Positions 23,934-32,313 of a stretch of 64,000 nucleotides of DNA are shown one piece after another. The DNA is from Kitasatospora sp. SolWspMP-SS2h (GTDB lineage: Bacteria; Actinomycetota; Actinomycetes; Streptomycetales; Streptomycetaceae). The position numbers and the translations under genes were made by a program. Location of the stretch: NCBI RefSeq assembly GCF_003259315.1, contig NZ_QLLT01000001.1:62001-126000 (forward strand), in the 5' to 3' direction. The first letter of the stretch is position 1. Each line of letters begins with the position of its first letter. The notes beneath the pieces were generated by a model that was not told the DNA's origin, did not search any database, and saw nothing but the letters and a program-made list of their open reading frames with translations.

Positions 23934-24237
23934 GCGGGCGGCGGTTGCGGCCGACCGGGAAGGCTGCGGTCCCGGCGCCGAGCAGCGCCGGCCCGATAGC
24001 GCCGACCGAGAGGTCCGCGCCCGTCCCGGCGAGGTCGGGCGTCGCGGCCCGGGCCACCGGGCCGGTCGGCTGCCCGGTCGGCGCGTCGCCGGAGGTCGCG
24101 GGGCCGGCGATCGAGGTGTCGGCCGGGTCGCCCCGGTCGGCGTCGGGGGCGGAGGCCGAGGCCGCCGCACCGGCGGTGGGCGTGCCGGCCGGAGCCCCTC
24201 CGGCGGCTCGCGACCGCCCCGCCCGCTGGAGCAGCAC
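23934..24237 (-). pseudogene. Possible remnant of a sortase-anchored (LAxTG) surface protein
   Basis: On the complement a frame contains an Ala/Pro/Thr-rich spacer, then LAGTG (24019-24033), a hydrophobic stretch (VGAIGPALLGAGTAAFPVG) and the basic end RNRR. This is the layout of a class E sortase signal. But the frame shows no signal peptide upstream and runs on through Arg-rich repeats instead of stopping, so it is broken or spurious. The rest of 23815-24364 contains two direct copies of a 20-bp GCCGGTGCCGGGTGCACGG-like unit near 23863-23902 and no intact gene. Confidence 0.25.
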
Positions 24238-24364
24238 GAGCCGAGCCCCGTCGAGGAGTTGCCGTCCGCGACAGCGGACGTGCGCGTGAGCCTGAGCAAA
24301 CCACCGGCCTCACCGTCCGCCGCCCGCCGTCCCTCCGCTGCCGTGACCGGGGCCCGCCCCCCCC

Positions 24365-25582
24365 TCATGCCGCCTGCGCCGCCCCGGTCGTGGTGCGGCC
24401 GTGCTCGGTGCCCGCCATCGCCCGCCGGACCAGTGGACGGAGCGGACGCGACTGGAGTGCCCGCATCGCCAGCGCGTTGGCCCGGATGCCCAGGGCCGTG
24501 GCGGGCGCCATGGAGGCGACCCGGCCGGGCGGCAGTTGCTGGGCCGAGGTGACTCGCGGGCGCATCGTCCGCTCGTAGGAGGCCAGCGCGGCGGGCAGCC
24601 GCCCGGGGTCGGCCGGGACGTCGGCCGACTTCAGCGCGGTGGCCAGTTCGGCGGCGCCGCGCAGCGCCAGCGCGGTGCCGAGGCCGCTGAGCGGGCTCGC
24701 GCACCAGGCGCTGTCGCCGAGCAGCACCACCCGGCCGTCGCGCCAACTCGGCATCCGCACCTGGTCGAAGGTGTCCAGCGCGAAGTCCTCGGCCTGCCGT
24801 GCGGCGGCCAGGAACTCCGCCGCGCGCCACCCGACGTCGGCGAAGGTGCGCTCCAGCAGGGCGAACCTGGCTTCGCGGTCCTGTCGGGGCGGCAGGGAGT
24901 CGGCGGCGAAGGTCAGCCCGATCTCCTGCTCGCCCGCCCGGCCCGGCCGGGCCTGCACGCTGCGGCGGCCGGGCTCGTTGTAGATCAGGAACCAGCCGTC
25001 CAGCCGCGGCGTCCCGGGCCGTTCGGGGAGGGTGAACCAGGCGTGTGCCAGCCCGAGCGGCTTGCGGTGGCGCTCCTCCGGGCCGAACCGCAGGGCGCGG
25101 ACCCGGGAGTGCGCGCCGTCGGCGCCCACCACCAGGTCGAACTCCTCCGTCGTTCCGCTGCGGAACCGCGCGCGCACGCCGTCGGGGGTGTCCTCCAGTG
25201 CCTCGACGGTCTCGCCGAACCGGTGCGTGACGCCCGGGCCGGCCGCCCGGTGGATGATCCGGGCCAGGTCGGTCCGGAGCAGTTCCTCCTCGGAGACGTA
25301 GCCGCGACCGTCGAAGGCGGTGACCGGCATCTCGGCCAGCCGCCGCTCCCGCGCGTCGATCCAGGCCGCCCCGGCCTGCGGTACCAGGCACTCCAGCGCG
25401 GCCGGGAGCAGCCCGAGTCCGTCCAGCACCTCGCGGCAGTCGCCGCGCAGGTCGACGGCCTGCCCGCCGGCCCGTGGCGCCGGGGCGATCTCGGCGACGG
25501 TGACCGCCCAGCCGTCCCGCTCCAGCATCAACGCGAGCGTGTCCCCCGCGATCCCACCGCCGACCACCAGAACCCGTGCCAT
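24365..25582 (-). CDS. FAD-dependent monooxygenase
   Basis: ATG 25582 has GGGGAGGA upstream on the complement. The 405-residue protein has the group A flavin monooxygenase motifs: VLVVGGGIAGDTLALML (dinucleotide-binding GxGxxG), VVGADGAHSRVRALRFGPEE (DG motif) and VVLLGDSAWCASPLSGLGT (GD motif). It should hydroxylate or epoxidise a small organic substrate with NAD(P)H and oxygen. It is divergent from a TetR gene, the common arrangement for an inducible detoxification enzyme. The true substrate cannot be read. Confidence 0.9.
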   Translation of the reverse strand: MARVLVVGGGIAGDTLALMLERDGWAVTVAEIAPAPRAGGQAVDLRGDCREVLDGLGLLPAALECLVPQAGAAWIDARERRLAEMPVTAFDGRGYVSEEELLRTDLARIIHRAAGPGVTHRFGETVEALEDTPDGVRARFRSGTTEEFDLVVGADGAHSRVRALRFGPEERHRKPLGLAHAWFTLPERPGTPRLDGWFLIYNEPGRRSVQARPGRAGEQEIGLTFAADSLPPRQDREARFALLERTFADVGWRAAEFLAAARQAEDFALDTFDQVRMPSWRDGRVVLLGDSAWCASPLSGLGTALALRGAAELATALKSADVPADPGRLPAALASYERTMRPRVTSAQQLPPGRVASMAPATALGIRANALAMRALQSRPLRPLVRRAMAGTEHGRTTTGAAQAA

Positions 25583-25702
25583 GACGTCCTCCCCTTCACC
25601 GTGCACCGTTGTCCTCGACCGCGCTGACGCGAATCTTTCGCATTTAGCCTGACACGTCTGCCCCACTAACGCAACAAATTCGCACTAAGGCGCTAGACTG
25701 GC
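25583..25702. promoter_or_regulatory. AT-rich divergent promoter region, FAD monooxygenase / TetR
   Basis: The region contains GCGAA-N3-TTCGC (25629-25641) and short related elements (GCATTTAGCC, GCACTAAGGC) on either side of a low-GC stretch that is unusual for this window. It probably holds both promoters and the TetR operator. Confidence 0.5.
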
Positions 25703-26287
25703 GTGGTGACGCAAGCAACGGGGACGTCCCGGCCCGGCGGCCGGACCGCCCGCACCAGAGAGGCCGTGCACGCCGCCACCCGCGAGCTGCTGGCCGAATC
25801 CGCCGACGGCACGGTGGAGATCGCCGAGGTGGCGGCGCGTTCCGGCGTGCACGTGGCCACCATCTACCGCCGCTGGCGGACCGCCGACGGCCTGGTCATC
25901 GACACCGTGGTGGAGGAGCTGGGCCGCCGTTCGCCCCTGCCCGCCACCGGCGACCTCCGGGCCGACCTGCTCGGCTGGACCAGCCGCCTGCTCGCCGAAC
26001 TGGGCGAGCCCGGCCACCTGGCCTTCTTCCGCGCCATGCTGCGGGCCGGCCACCAGGGCGAGCGGGGCCTCGACTTCGTCGAACCCCGGATCCGCCAGCT
26101 CCGGGCCACCCTAGACGCCGCCGGCGCCACGGTGCTGACCTGGGGCGACGTCTTCGAACTGATCCTCGCCCCGGCCTACGTCCGCGCCCTGCTCGCCTCC
26201 CCGATGGACCCGGCGACCGACGCCCCCCGCCTGGTCGACAACATCCTCGCGATCCGGACCGCCCGGGAGCGGGCCCGGCAGGACTGA
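25703..26287 (+). CDS. TetR-family regulator
   Basis: The 194-residue protein (GTG 25703, or GTG 25706) has a typical TetR helix-turn-helix, VEIAEVAARSGVHVATIYRRW (split here: recognition part HVATIYRRW near 52-60), and a C-terminal helical ligand domain of the TetR_C type (LGWTSRLLAELGEPGHLAFFRAML). It is divergent from the FAD monooxygenase gene and probably represses it and itself. Confidence 0.88.
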   Translation: MVTQATGTSRPGGRTARTREAVHAATRELLAESADGTVEIAEVAARSGVHVATIYRRWRTADGLVIDTVVEELGRRSPLPATGDLRADLLGWTSRLLAELGEPGHLAFFRAMLRAGHQGERGLDFVEPRIRQLRATLDAAGATVLTWGDVFELILAPAYVRALLASPMDPATDAPRLVDNILAIRTARERARQD

Positions 26288-26693
26288 CGGCCGGACCGGA
26301 GCAGCGGCCGGCGCCGTCACCGCCGACAACGGACCGTCAGGAACCGCCCACCGGAGGAACGGCGGTCCGGCCGCCCCCGCCATCCGGCCACGTGCGCTCC
26401 CGGCGGACCCCGGTGCCGCCTTCCCGCCGGGGCCCGGTGCCGCCTTCGCGCCGGGGGCCGCGCCGTGATGCGGTGCGTGCCTCCCCTCCCCCGCCATCCC
26501 GCCGGGCAGTCTCAGCAGCTGTGCCCGGCCCACCCCGCCGATCGACGGCGGCCTGCTGCTGCGGCCCGGCTCGGCTCCGGCGCGGCGGCCCTCGCCCGGG
26601 TCTTCCGCGCTCCGGCGGCCCGGCACCGGCACCGGCACGCCCGCGTCCGGGAGGGGACTGACCGGTCGGGGCCTGCCGCCGACCCCGGGGCGG
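26288..26693. other. Intergenic region without a recognised gene
   Basis: About 400 bases. It has a direct repeat of a GGTGCCGCCTTC unit near 26410-26445 and a weak dyad (CTGACCG at 26658-26664 with CGGTCAG at 26691-26697) that overlaps the stop of the next gene. Open frames here have random-looking Arg/Pro-rich products. Confidence 0.6.
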
Positions 26694-27104
26694 TCAGCGC
26701 AGCAGGGTGCGCAGGGTCCGGCGGAAGAGGATCCGGCCGCACCAGGCGGTCGGCCGGTCGAACAGGGCGGGCAGCGGGCCGACCCGCAGGTCCTCGCGCC
26801 AGCGGACGACGGCGCCGCCCCGGTGCGGGCGGACCTCGATCTCGGCCCAACCGGTCACCAGCGGGCCGCGCTTGACCAGGCGGCAGACACCGGGCCGGTC
26901 GGCCCGCGGCGGCTCCCAGCGGACGACGTCCATCACGTCGTCGAAGCCGAACCGGCCCGCACCGGTGCGGGCCACCACCGTCCGGCCGTCCCCGTGCACC
27001 GCGGTGAACGGCACCCCGGCCCCGTGCCGCGGCCAGTCGGTGACGCGCCGCCAGGTCTCGTCGGCGGTCAGCGGAGTGGCCAGGACGATGCGGAAATCGG
27101 TCAT
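26694..27104 (-). CDS. SRPBCC-family protein
   Basis: The 136-residue protein starts MTDFRIVLATPLTADETWRRVTDW and continues with VPFTAVHGDGRTVVARTG, DDVMDVVRWEPPR and GWAEIEVRPHRGGAVVRWRED, the alternating strand pattern of polyketide cyclase/SRPBCC proteins, ending in a long helix. Such folds bind hydrophobic ligands in a central cavity. No catalytic residue can be singled out. Confidence 0.8.
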   Translation of the reverse strand: MTDFRIVLATPLTADETWRRVTDWPRHGAGVPFTAVHGDGRTVVARTGAGRFGFDDVMDVVRWEPPRADRPGVCRLVKRGPLVTGWAEIEVRPHRGGAVVRWREDLRVGPLPALFDRPTAWCGRILFRRTLRTLLR

Positions 27105-27201
27105 CCGTCGATGCTATCCGCCGCGCCCGCCCCCGCCGGGCCCCACGCCGACGGCCGGCCACCGGCCGTCCAACCGCCACCCACCGCCCGTCGACCACCT
27201 C

Positions 27202-27981
27202 TCAGGGACGCACGTGCAGCCCGAAGCCCGTGCGGCCGGCCGGCTCCAGCCCGTCCTTCAGGTGCAGCGAGGGGATCTCGTAGTCGCCGGCGTTCTGCGG
27301 CCGGAAGGCGATCGGCTCGGTCGACTCCAGGGTGAGCAGCCGCTGTTCCCAGGCCGCGGCCACGGCCGGGTAGTCCTGCTCGGCGAGCCGGTCGCCGCCG
27401 TACACCACGAAGGGCGGCAGCACCTCCAGGCCCGGGTAGTAGAGGATGCCGTGGTGGATCGGGAACAGCAGGTCGTCGATGGGCCCGTTGATCCCGCGGG
27501 CGGCGTAGTGCGACTCCGGACCGCCGACGGTGACCGACAGCAGGGCCCGGCGGCCCGCGAGGGTGCCCTCGCCGAAGCGCTCGCCGTACTTGGTGGCGCT
27601 GTGCTCGCCGACGCCGTACGCGAAGCGGTAGGTGAAGACCCGGTCGACCCAGCCCTTGAGGATGGCGGGCATGCCGTACCACCACAGCGGGAACTGGAAC
27701 ACGACGGTGTCGGCCCAGAGCAGCTTCTCCTGCTCGGCGCGGACGTCGGGGGTGAGCGTCCCGGCGTCGAAGGCGCGGCCCGAGTCCAGCGGGACCTTCA
27801 GCGGGTCGGACGCGTGGGGGCCGTAGTCGGCGGCGTCCACGGCCGCCTTCCAGCCCATCGCGTAGAGGTCGCTCACCCGCACCTCGTGCCCGGCGGCCCG
27901 CAGGGCGGTCACCGCGTGGCCGGTCAGCGAGCCGTTGAGCGACTTGGGCTCCGGGTGGGCGTGGACGATCAGCGTCTTCAT
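27202..27981 (-). CDS. Flavodoxin-fold NAD(P)H oxidoreductase (NQO1/KefF-like)
   Basis: ATG 27981 has GGAGGA six bases upstream on the complement. The 259-residue protein opens MKTLIVHAHPEPKSLNGSL, the FMN/FAD-phosphate loop of the quinone reductase group, and has FQFPLWWYGMPAILKGWVDRVF, the family hallmark, plus TVGGPESHYAARG. It should perform two-electron reduction of quinones or similar electrophiles. It is divergent from an XRE regulator gene that is a typical partner for such reductases. Confidence 0.9.
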   Translation of the reverse strand: MKTLIVHAHPEPKSLNGSLTGHAVTALRAAGHEVRVSDLYAMGWKAAVDAADYGPHASDPLKVPLDSGRAFDAGTLTPDVRAEQEKLLWADTVVFQFPLWWYGMPAILKGWVDRVFTYRFAYGVGEHSATKYGERFGEGTLAGRRALLSVTVGGPESHYAARGINGPIDDLLFPIHHGILYYPGLEVLPPFVVYGGDRLAEQDYPAVAAAWEQRLLTLESTEPIAFRPQNAGDYEIPSLHLKDGLEPAGRTGFGLHVRP

Positions 27982-28158
27982 GGGGGTCCTCCGGTTCGGT
28001 GGTCCGCGGTACGACGGCCCGCAGTCGGGCGGTTCGCGGTGCCTCCGATCCTGGCCGCCGCGGCGCGCCACGTTCAGGGGCTCCGCTTCCGTAGGACCGG
28101 ACTTCCTGGTACTGGCAGGGCCACCCGGCCGGGGGCGGGGCCGGGCGATACTGGGCCC

Positions 28159-29007
28159 ATGGACGATCTCGCGGGTTTCCTGCGGACCCGGCGCTCCCGG
28201 GTCGACCCGGCGGCGGCCGGCATCCCCACCGACAGCCGTCGGCGGGTGGCGGGGCTGCGGCGCGAGGAGGTCGCGCACCTGTCCGGGGTGAGCGTCGACT
28301 ACTACGTGCGCCTGGAGCAGGGGCGGGCCACCCAGCCCTCCGAGCAGGTGCTGGACGCGCTGGCGCGGGTGCTGGGCCTGGACGCGACGGAGCAGGAGCA
28401 CCTGCACCGGCTGGCCCGGCAGCCCCGGCGCCGGGCGAAGGCGCCGACCGGGCGGATCCGGCCGGAGCTGCTGCGCGTCCTGGGCATGGTCTCCGACGCG
28501 CCCGCGATCATCATGGACCACCGGATGGACGTGCTCGCCCGCAACCGCATGGCCGGGCTGCTCTACGGCCGGCCCGCCGAGAACCTGAACACCGCCCGGC
28601 ACATCTTCCTGGAGGAGGGCGAGCGCGGCCTCTACGCGGAGTGGGAGAGCTGCACCCTCGACGTGGTCGGCCACCTGCGGCTGGCCGCCGGGAAGTACCC
28701 GGACGACCCCCGGCTGGCCTCCCTGATCGGCGAACTGTCGATGGGCAGCGAACGCTTCCGCCGCCTGTGGGCCCGCGCGGACGTGCGCGCCCGCACCCAC
28801 GGCCGCAAGGCGTACCGGCACCCCCTGGTCGGGCTGCTCGAACTGCACCAGGAGAACTTCTCCCTGCCGGACGGCTCGGGCGTGGAGCTCCTGGTCCTCT
28901 CCGCCGCCCCCGGCAGCCCCTCCGAGGACGGCCTGCGTCTCCTCGCGGGCCTGGCCGCGGAGACCGAGAGCCCCCGCGACCCGGCGGACGTCCGGACCCG
29001 GGAGTAA
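28159..29007 (+). CDS. XRE-family regulator of the MmyB type
   Basis: The 282-residue protein has an N-terminal helix-turn-helix (LRREEVAHLSGVSVDYYVRLEQG) followed by the MmyB-like ligand domain (MDHRMDVLARNRMAGLLYG, HIFLEE, GKYPDDPRLASLIGELS, KAYRHPLVGLLELHQENF). These regulators usually sit opposite an oxidoreductase gene and repress it, as here. The intergenic 27982-28158 has an AGGA-N7-TCCT dyad near 28099-28113 that may be the operator. Confidence 0.9.
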   Translation: MDDLAGFLRTRRSRVDPAAAGIPTDSRRRVAGLRREEVAHLSGVSVDYYVRLEQGRATQPSEQVLDALARVLGLDATEQEHLHRLARQPRRRAKAPTGRIRPELLRVLGMVSDAPAIIMDHRMDVLARNRMAGLLYGRPAENLNTARHIFLEEGERGLYAEWESCTLDVVGHLRLAAGKYPDDPRLASLIGELSMGSERFRRLWARADVRARTHGRKAYRHPLVGLLELHQENFSLPDGSGVELLVLSAAPGSPSEDGLRLLAGLAAETESPRDPADVRTRE

Positions 29008-29035
29008 CCGCCCCCGCGCTCCGGCCCCCGGGGCG

Positions 29036-29617
29036 TCAGGCGTGCGACGGCGCGGGGCGGATGCCTTCGAGCAGGGTGTCGAGGTAGCGGCGGGCGGTTT
29101 CGGCCCTGCCGGCGGGCGTGCCGCCGTGGACGTTCACGGCGTGGGCGATGCCGCACATGAGCGGGACCAGGTCGCGCGCGGCGAGGTCGGGGCGGACGGC
29201 TCCGGCGTCGCGGGCCCGGTCGAGCAGCGCGGTGCCGGCCGACGCGAGCGACTCCTTGAGTTCCGTGGTCCGCGGCAGGGCGTCGGCGGGGGCGGCGGCG
29301 ACCGGGGGCAGCGCGGCGTCGGTGAGCTGCGCCTCGACGACGCGGGCCAGGAAGCTCCCCAGGGCCCGCCAGGGGTCGGTGTCGGCCAGGGCCTGCGCGC
29401 CGTGGCCGACCAGGTCCTCCAGGCAGGGGGCGGCGACGGTCTCCAGCAGCGCCTCGGGGGTGGGGAAGTGCCGGTAGACGGTGGCGACCCCGAGACCGGC
29501 CCGGCGGGCGACGTCGTTGAGCTGCAACGGGGTGCCCTGATCGACCAGGTCGCGGGCGATCGCGACGATCCGCTCCCGGTTGCGGGCGGCGTCCTTGCGC
29601 AGCGGTGGGGTCGTCAT
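29036..29617 (-). CDS. TetR-family regulator
   Basis: The 193-residue protein has a TetR helix-turn-helix (LQLNDVARRAGLGVATVYRHFPT) and a C-terminal domain with a GIAHAVNVHGG segment. It lies 138 bases downstream of the SDR gene on the same strand and probably acts on the large dyad at 30681-30748. The gap 29618-29755 contains alternating 10-bp CGGACGGTTC/CGGGCGGTTC-like units (about 29667-29718) and no gene. Confidence 0.88.
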   Translation of the reverse strand: MTTPPLRKDAARNRERIVAIARDLVDQGTPLQLNDVARRAGLGVATVYRHFPTPEALLETVAAPCLEDLVGHGAQALADTDPWRALGSFLARVVEAQLTDAALPPVAAAPADALPRTTELKESLASAGTALLDRARDAGAVRPDLAARDLVPLMCGIAHAVNVHGGTPAGRAETARRYLDTLLEGIRPAPSHA

Positions 29618-29755
29618 GGGGCGTGTCCAGGTTGCTCGTCGCGGTGCGCGGGGCCGGTCCGGCGATCCTATCCGGACGGTCCCGGGCGGTTCCGGACGGT
29701 TCCGGGCGGTCCCGGACGGACTGCGGCCCTTGGACTGCGGCGGCCGGTGCGGGGC

Positions 29756-30667
29756 TCAGTCGCGGCGTTCCGTGCGCGCGGGGGCGGCGACGGGGGCGTG
29801 GGCCTCGCTGAGCCGGCGCACGGCGGCGGCGGTCCGGGGGTCGGTCGCGGCGCGGAACGGGGCGACGGGAACGGCCGGGGGGCCGAGGACGAGGCCGGTC
29901 CGGCCGGCCAGCGCGGGGTCGGTGGCGGCGGTGATCGAGGGCCGGGCGGCCACGGACGCGGAGCCGGAGGTGGAGCGTTCGAACCGGCGGCGCACCAGCG
30001 GCCACAGCAGCCGCAGCGGCGGGGAGACGATCCTCGGGTCGGTCAGGGTGCCGTCGGTCATCGCGGTCGCGGCGCCGCCGGGGTCGGCGGCGAAGACCGA
30101 CACGCCCGATCCCGCCAGCCGCTTCGCCAGGTCGAGCGTGTACGCGAGGTTGGCCAGCTTGGCCCGCCCGTACCAGTGGAAGCCGTAGTAGCCGCCCGGC
30201 GGCTCGACGGCGTCGAACACCCGCCTGGCGACGCCGACCGCGGCCGAGGTCACGTTCACCACCCGGCTGGGCGCCCCGTCGGTGAGCGTGGGCAGCAGCA
30301 GTTCGGTCAGCAGGTACGGCGACAGGTGGTTGACCACGAACGACGCCTCGACGCCGTCGATCCGCTGCCGCCGGGCGAACATCGCCCCCACGTTGTTGAC
30401 CAGCACCGTCAACGGCTCTCCCGACGCCACCCGCTCGGCGGCGATCGTGTCGGCCAGCGCGCGGACCTGGTCGAGCGAGGCCAGGTCGGCGGCGAGGAAC
30501 CGGGCGGGCCGCGCGGGCCGCTCCGCGTTGATCCGCTCCGCCGCCCCGGCTCCGCGTCCGGCGTCGCGGCCGACCACGGTGACGGCGAATCCGGCGGCGG
30601 CCAGCCCCAGCGCGGTCTCCAGGCCGATGCCGCCGGTGCCCGCCGTGACCACGGCTGTCTTCCCCAT
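29756..30667 (-). CDS. Short-chain dehydrogenase/reductase
   Basis: The start MGKTAVVTAGTGGIG at 30667 follows GGAGGAG; an upstream ATG at 30679 would add four residues. The 303-residue protein shows the Rossmann TGxxGIG motif (VTAGTGGIGLE), VNNVGAM, the catalytic Ser in VNVTSAAVG and Tyr-Lys in WYGRAKLANL. It belongs to the retinol-dehydrogenase-like SDRs. It probably forms a unit with the TetR gene downstream, both behind a pair of operator-like palindromes. Confidence 0.9.
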   Translation of the reverse strand: MGKTAVVTAGTGGIGLETALGLAAAGFAVTVVGRDAGRGAGAAERINAERPARPARFLAADLASLDQVRALADTIAAERVASGEPLTVLVNNVGAMFARRQRIDGVEASFVVNHLSPYLLTELLLPTLTDGAPSRVVNVTSAAVGVARRVFDAVEPPGGYYGFHWYGRAKLANLAYTLDLAKRLAGSGVSVFAADPGGAATAMTDGTLTDPRIVSPPLRLLWPLVRRRFERSTSGSASVAARPSITAATDPALAGRTGLVLGPPAVPVAPFRAATDPRTAAAVRRLSEAHAPVAAPARTERRD

Positions 30668-30680
30668 GGGCTCCTCCACT

Positions 30681-30748
30681 CAGAAAATCGGATAGGCCAT
30701 CCCCTTGTGCAGGACGGTAGCACAAGTGGATGACCTATCCGATTTCTG
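30681..30748. promoter_or_regulatory. 68-bp dyad with two GGAT-N5-ATCC palindromes
   Basis: A 30-base left arm (30681-30710) pairs with a 29-base right arm (30720-30748) with three differences, around a 9-base centre. Each arm carries its own palindrome GGAT-N5-ATCC (30690-30702 and 30728-30740), 38 bases apart. It ends 14 bases before the SDR start and is AT-rich, so it should hold the promoter and two TetR operator sites. Confidence 0.7.
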
Positions 30749-30767
30749 TTTCCGGCCGCCCGGCACC

Positions 30768-30984
30768 GGCCCGCTCAGCGCGGCGCGTCCACCCGGATCA
30801 TCGCGGTGCGCTCCTCGGACCGGGCCGCGGGTGCCGCTCCAGTCGCCGCCGGGCAGCACGGTGCCACCGGTGACGAGGGGGTGAACTCGAACGTCGCGCC
30901 GTCGCCGTGGCCGACGGGCCGGGTGGGGGGCGAGGTGGGCGCGGAGCTCGAACGGGCCTGGGGCCTACCGGACTCGGCGGCCGG
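30768..30984 (-). other. Gap with possible DUF3237-like gene debris
   Basis: No intact gene. On the complement, short protein-like stretches occur in different frames (PFELRAHLAPHPA, then VTGGTVLPGGDW, then ERTAMIRVDAP), which together recall small DUF3237 proteins interrupted by frameshifts. The reading is weak and could be chance. Confidence 0.2.
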
Positions 30985-31245
30985 TCAGTCGTCGAAGCCG
31001 GGGAGCCAGACCAGGCGCACCACGTCGATGGTGCGCTGCTCGGGGTTGACGAAGACCTCGGCGGTGACGGAGGGCGCCAGGACGACGTTGCGCAGGTCGC
31101 CCCATTCGTCGACGGGGCTGCCGGCCCGGTCGTCGAGAAGCACCAGGGAGGCGGTGACGAGCGCGAAGAGGATGTCGTCCGCCTTCGAGATCGCGACCAT
31201 GGTGTGCGCGGGTTGGTCCTGGAGCCATATCCGCCAACCGCTCAC
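30985..31245 (-). CDS. Small protein, second of a coupled pair (possible toxin-like)
   Basis: GTG 31245 overlaps the stop of the upstream gene as GTGA. The 86-residue product starts with a strand (GWRIWLQDQPAHTMVAI), a helix (KADDILFALVTASLVLLDD) and ends with two strands (TAEVFVNPEQRTIDVVRLVWLP). This strand-helix-strand-strand order is compatible with the RelE/ParE fold, but no catalytic residues are clear. Size, overlap and order (partner first) fit a toxin-antitoxin pair; that is inference only. No family was recognised. Confidence 0.7.
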   Translation of the reverse strand: MSGWRIWLQDQPAHTMVAISKADDILFALVTASLVLLDDRAGSPVDEWGDLRNVVLAPSVTAEVFVNPEQRTIDVVRLVWLPGFDD

Positions 31246-31505
31246 GCGGCAGCCCCGGCCTGCTGCGCCCGCCCGGTGGCGAGCACCGGCGCGACCGCCG
31301 CCCGGAACCCGCTCCGATCGCTCCCGTAGGCGCCGGACATGGCCCGCAGCCACCACGTGGTGATCACGGCCTCCCGGTCCGCCGGCTCCTCGACGGGCCC
31401 GAGCTCGCCGTAGAACCGGGCCCGCTCCTCGTACGTGAGCGCCTGCTCGATGCCGTTGATGCTGCGCGGCACGCGCAACGCCCCGGTCTCCGCTGTCGCC
31501 GTCAT
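31242..31505 (-). CDS. Small protein, first of a coupled pair (possible antitoxin-like)
   Basis: ATG 31505 has a purine-rich GGGAGGGCAGGGGC site. The 87-residue product contains INGIEQALTYEERARFYGELGPVEEPADREAVITTWWLRAM and ends in an Ala/Gln-rich tail. It is mainly helical by eye and acidic in the middle, which suits an antitoxin or small adaptor. It is translationally coupled to the downstream 86-residue gene. The region 31506-31735 upstream shows no gene. Confidence 0.7.
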   Translation of the reverse strand: MTATAETGALRVPRSINGIEQALTYEERARFYGELGPVEEPADREAVITTWWLRAMSGAYGSDRSGFRAAVAPVLATGRAQQAGAAA

Positions 31506-31735
31506 GCCCCTGCCCTCCCGTGCGTCTGCCTCGACCGTACCCCTCCCCACCGGAGGCGTCCGCCACTCCCCCCGCGATCGGGCCGGGCACGGCGAGTCCG
31601 GTGCGGAGACGGCCGGTGTCCAGGTCCGGGTCGAGTTCCTCCGGCCGGGGCGGGCAGGGCCGCGTGCATCGGGGGGGTGTTCACCCTGTCCGGTCGGCGC
31701 CCCCGCTCGTCGGGCCGGAGGCGGGGACGGGGGGG

Positions 31736-32164
31736 TCAGTCGATGCAGAACTCGTTGCCCTCGACGTCCTGCATGACGATGCAGGAGTCGTCGCCGCCGT
31801 CGTACAGCAGCCGGACCCGGACGGCGCCGAGGGGGAGCAGGCGGGTGCATTCGGCTTCCAGGGCGGCGAGGCGTTCCTCGCCGAGGAGGCCGGTGCCGAC
31901 CCGGACGTCGAGGTGGACGCGGTTCTTGACCGTCTTGCCCTCGGGGACGCGCTGGAAGTAGAGGCGGGGGCCGACGCCGGTGGGGTCGGTGCAGGCGGAC
32001 CACGAGCCGCGTTCGGCGGGCGGGAGGGAGTCCTCGTACCGCTCCCAGCTGTCGAAGCCCTTGGGCGGGTGGGACTCGTAGCCCAGCACCTCGCACCAGA
32101 AGCGGGCGACGCGGGCGGGTTCGGCGCAGTCGAAGGTGACCTGGAACTGTCTGAGCACTGCCAT
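31736..32164 (-). CDS. VOC/glyoxalase-like protein
   Basis: The 142-residue protein has a VOC fold: FQVTFDCAEPARVARFWCEVLGYE in the first module and VHLDVRVGTGLLGEERLAALEAECTRL followed by CIVMQDVEGNEFCID in the second. This is the pattern of the Glyoxalase_6-type family, often linked to resistance or unknown small-molecule steps. The start ATG at 32164 is the first in frame. Confidence 0.85.
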   Translation of the reverse strand: MAVLRQFQVTFDCAEPARVARFWCEVLGYESHPPKGFDSWERYEDSLPPAERGSWSACTDPTGVGPRLYFQRVPEGKTVKNRVHLDVRVGTGLLGEERLAALEAECTRLLPLGAVRVRLLYDGGDDSCIVMQDVEGNEFCID

Positions 32165-32313
32165 CGGGTCACCCTAACAGCGGGCCCGGTCGGGGTCGTC
32201 CGAATATCGGCGGGGCCGACCGCCGGCGGCCTTCCCGGACTGGTTGACGGTACGTCAGGGTGCCGGTCCGTCAGGACATCCCCGCCCCACCGGCACCGCC
32301 CGCGCGGCAGCGG

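Noticed and set aside
22434..25391. A 985-residue frame on the complement spanning three genes
   Set aside because: Only its last 304 residues (22434-23348) are the DUF4097-like gene; the rest is antisense of the cupin gene or another frame of the FAD monooxygenase gene.
31506..32096. Extended frame upstream of the 87-residue small gene
   Set aside because: The additional residues are the antisense/alternate frame of the VOC gene; ATG 31505 has a purine-rich ribosome site.
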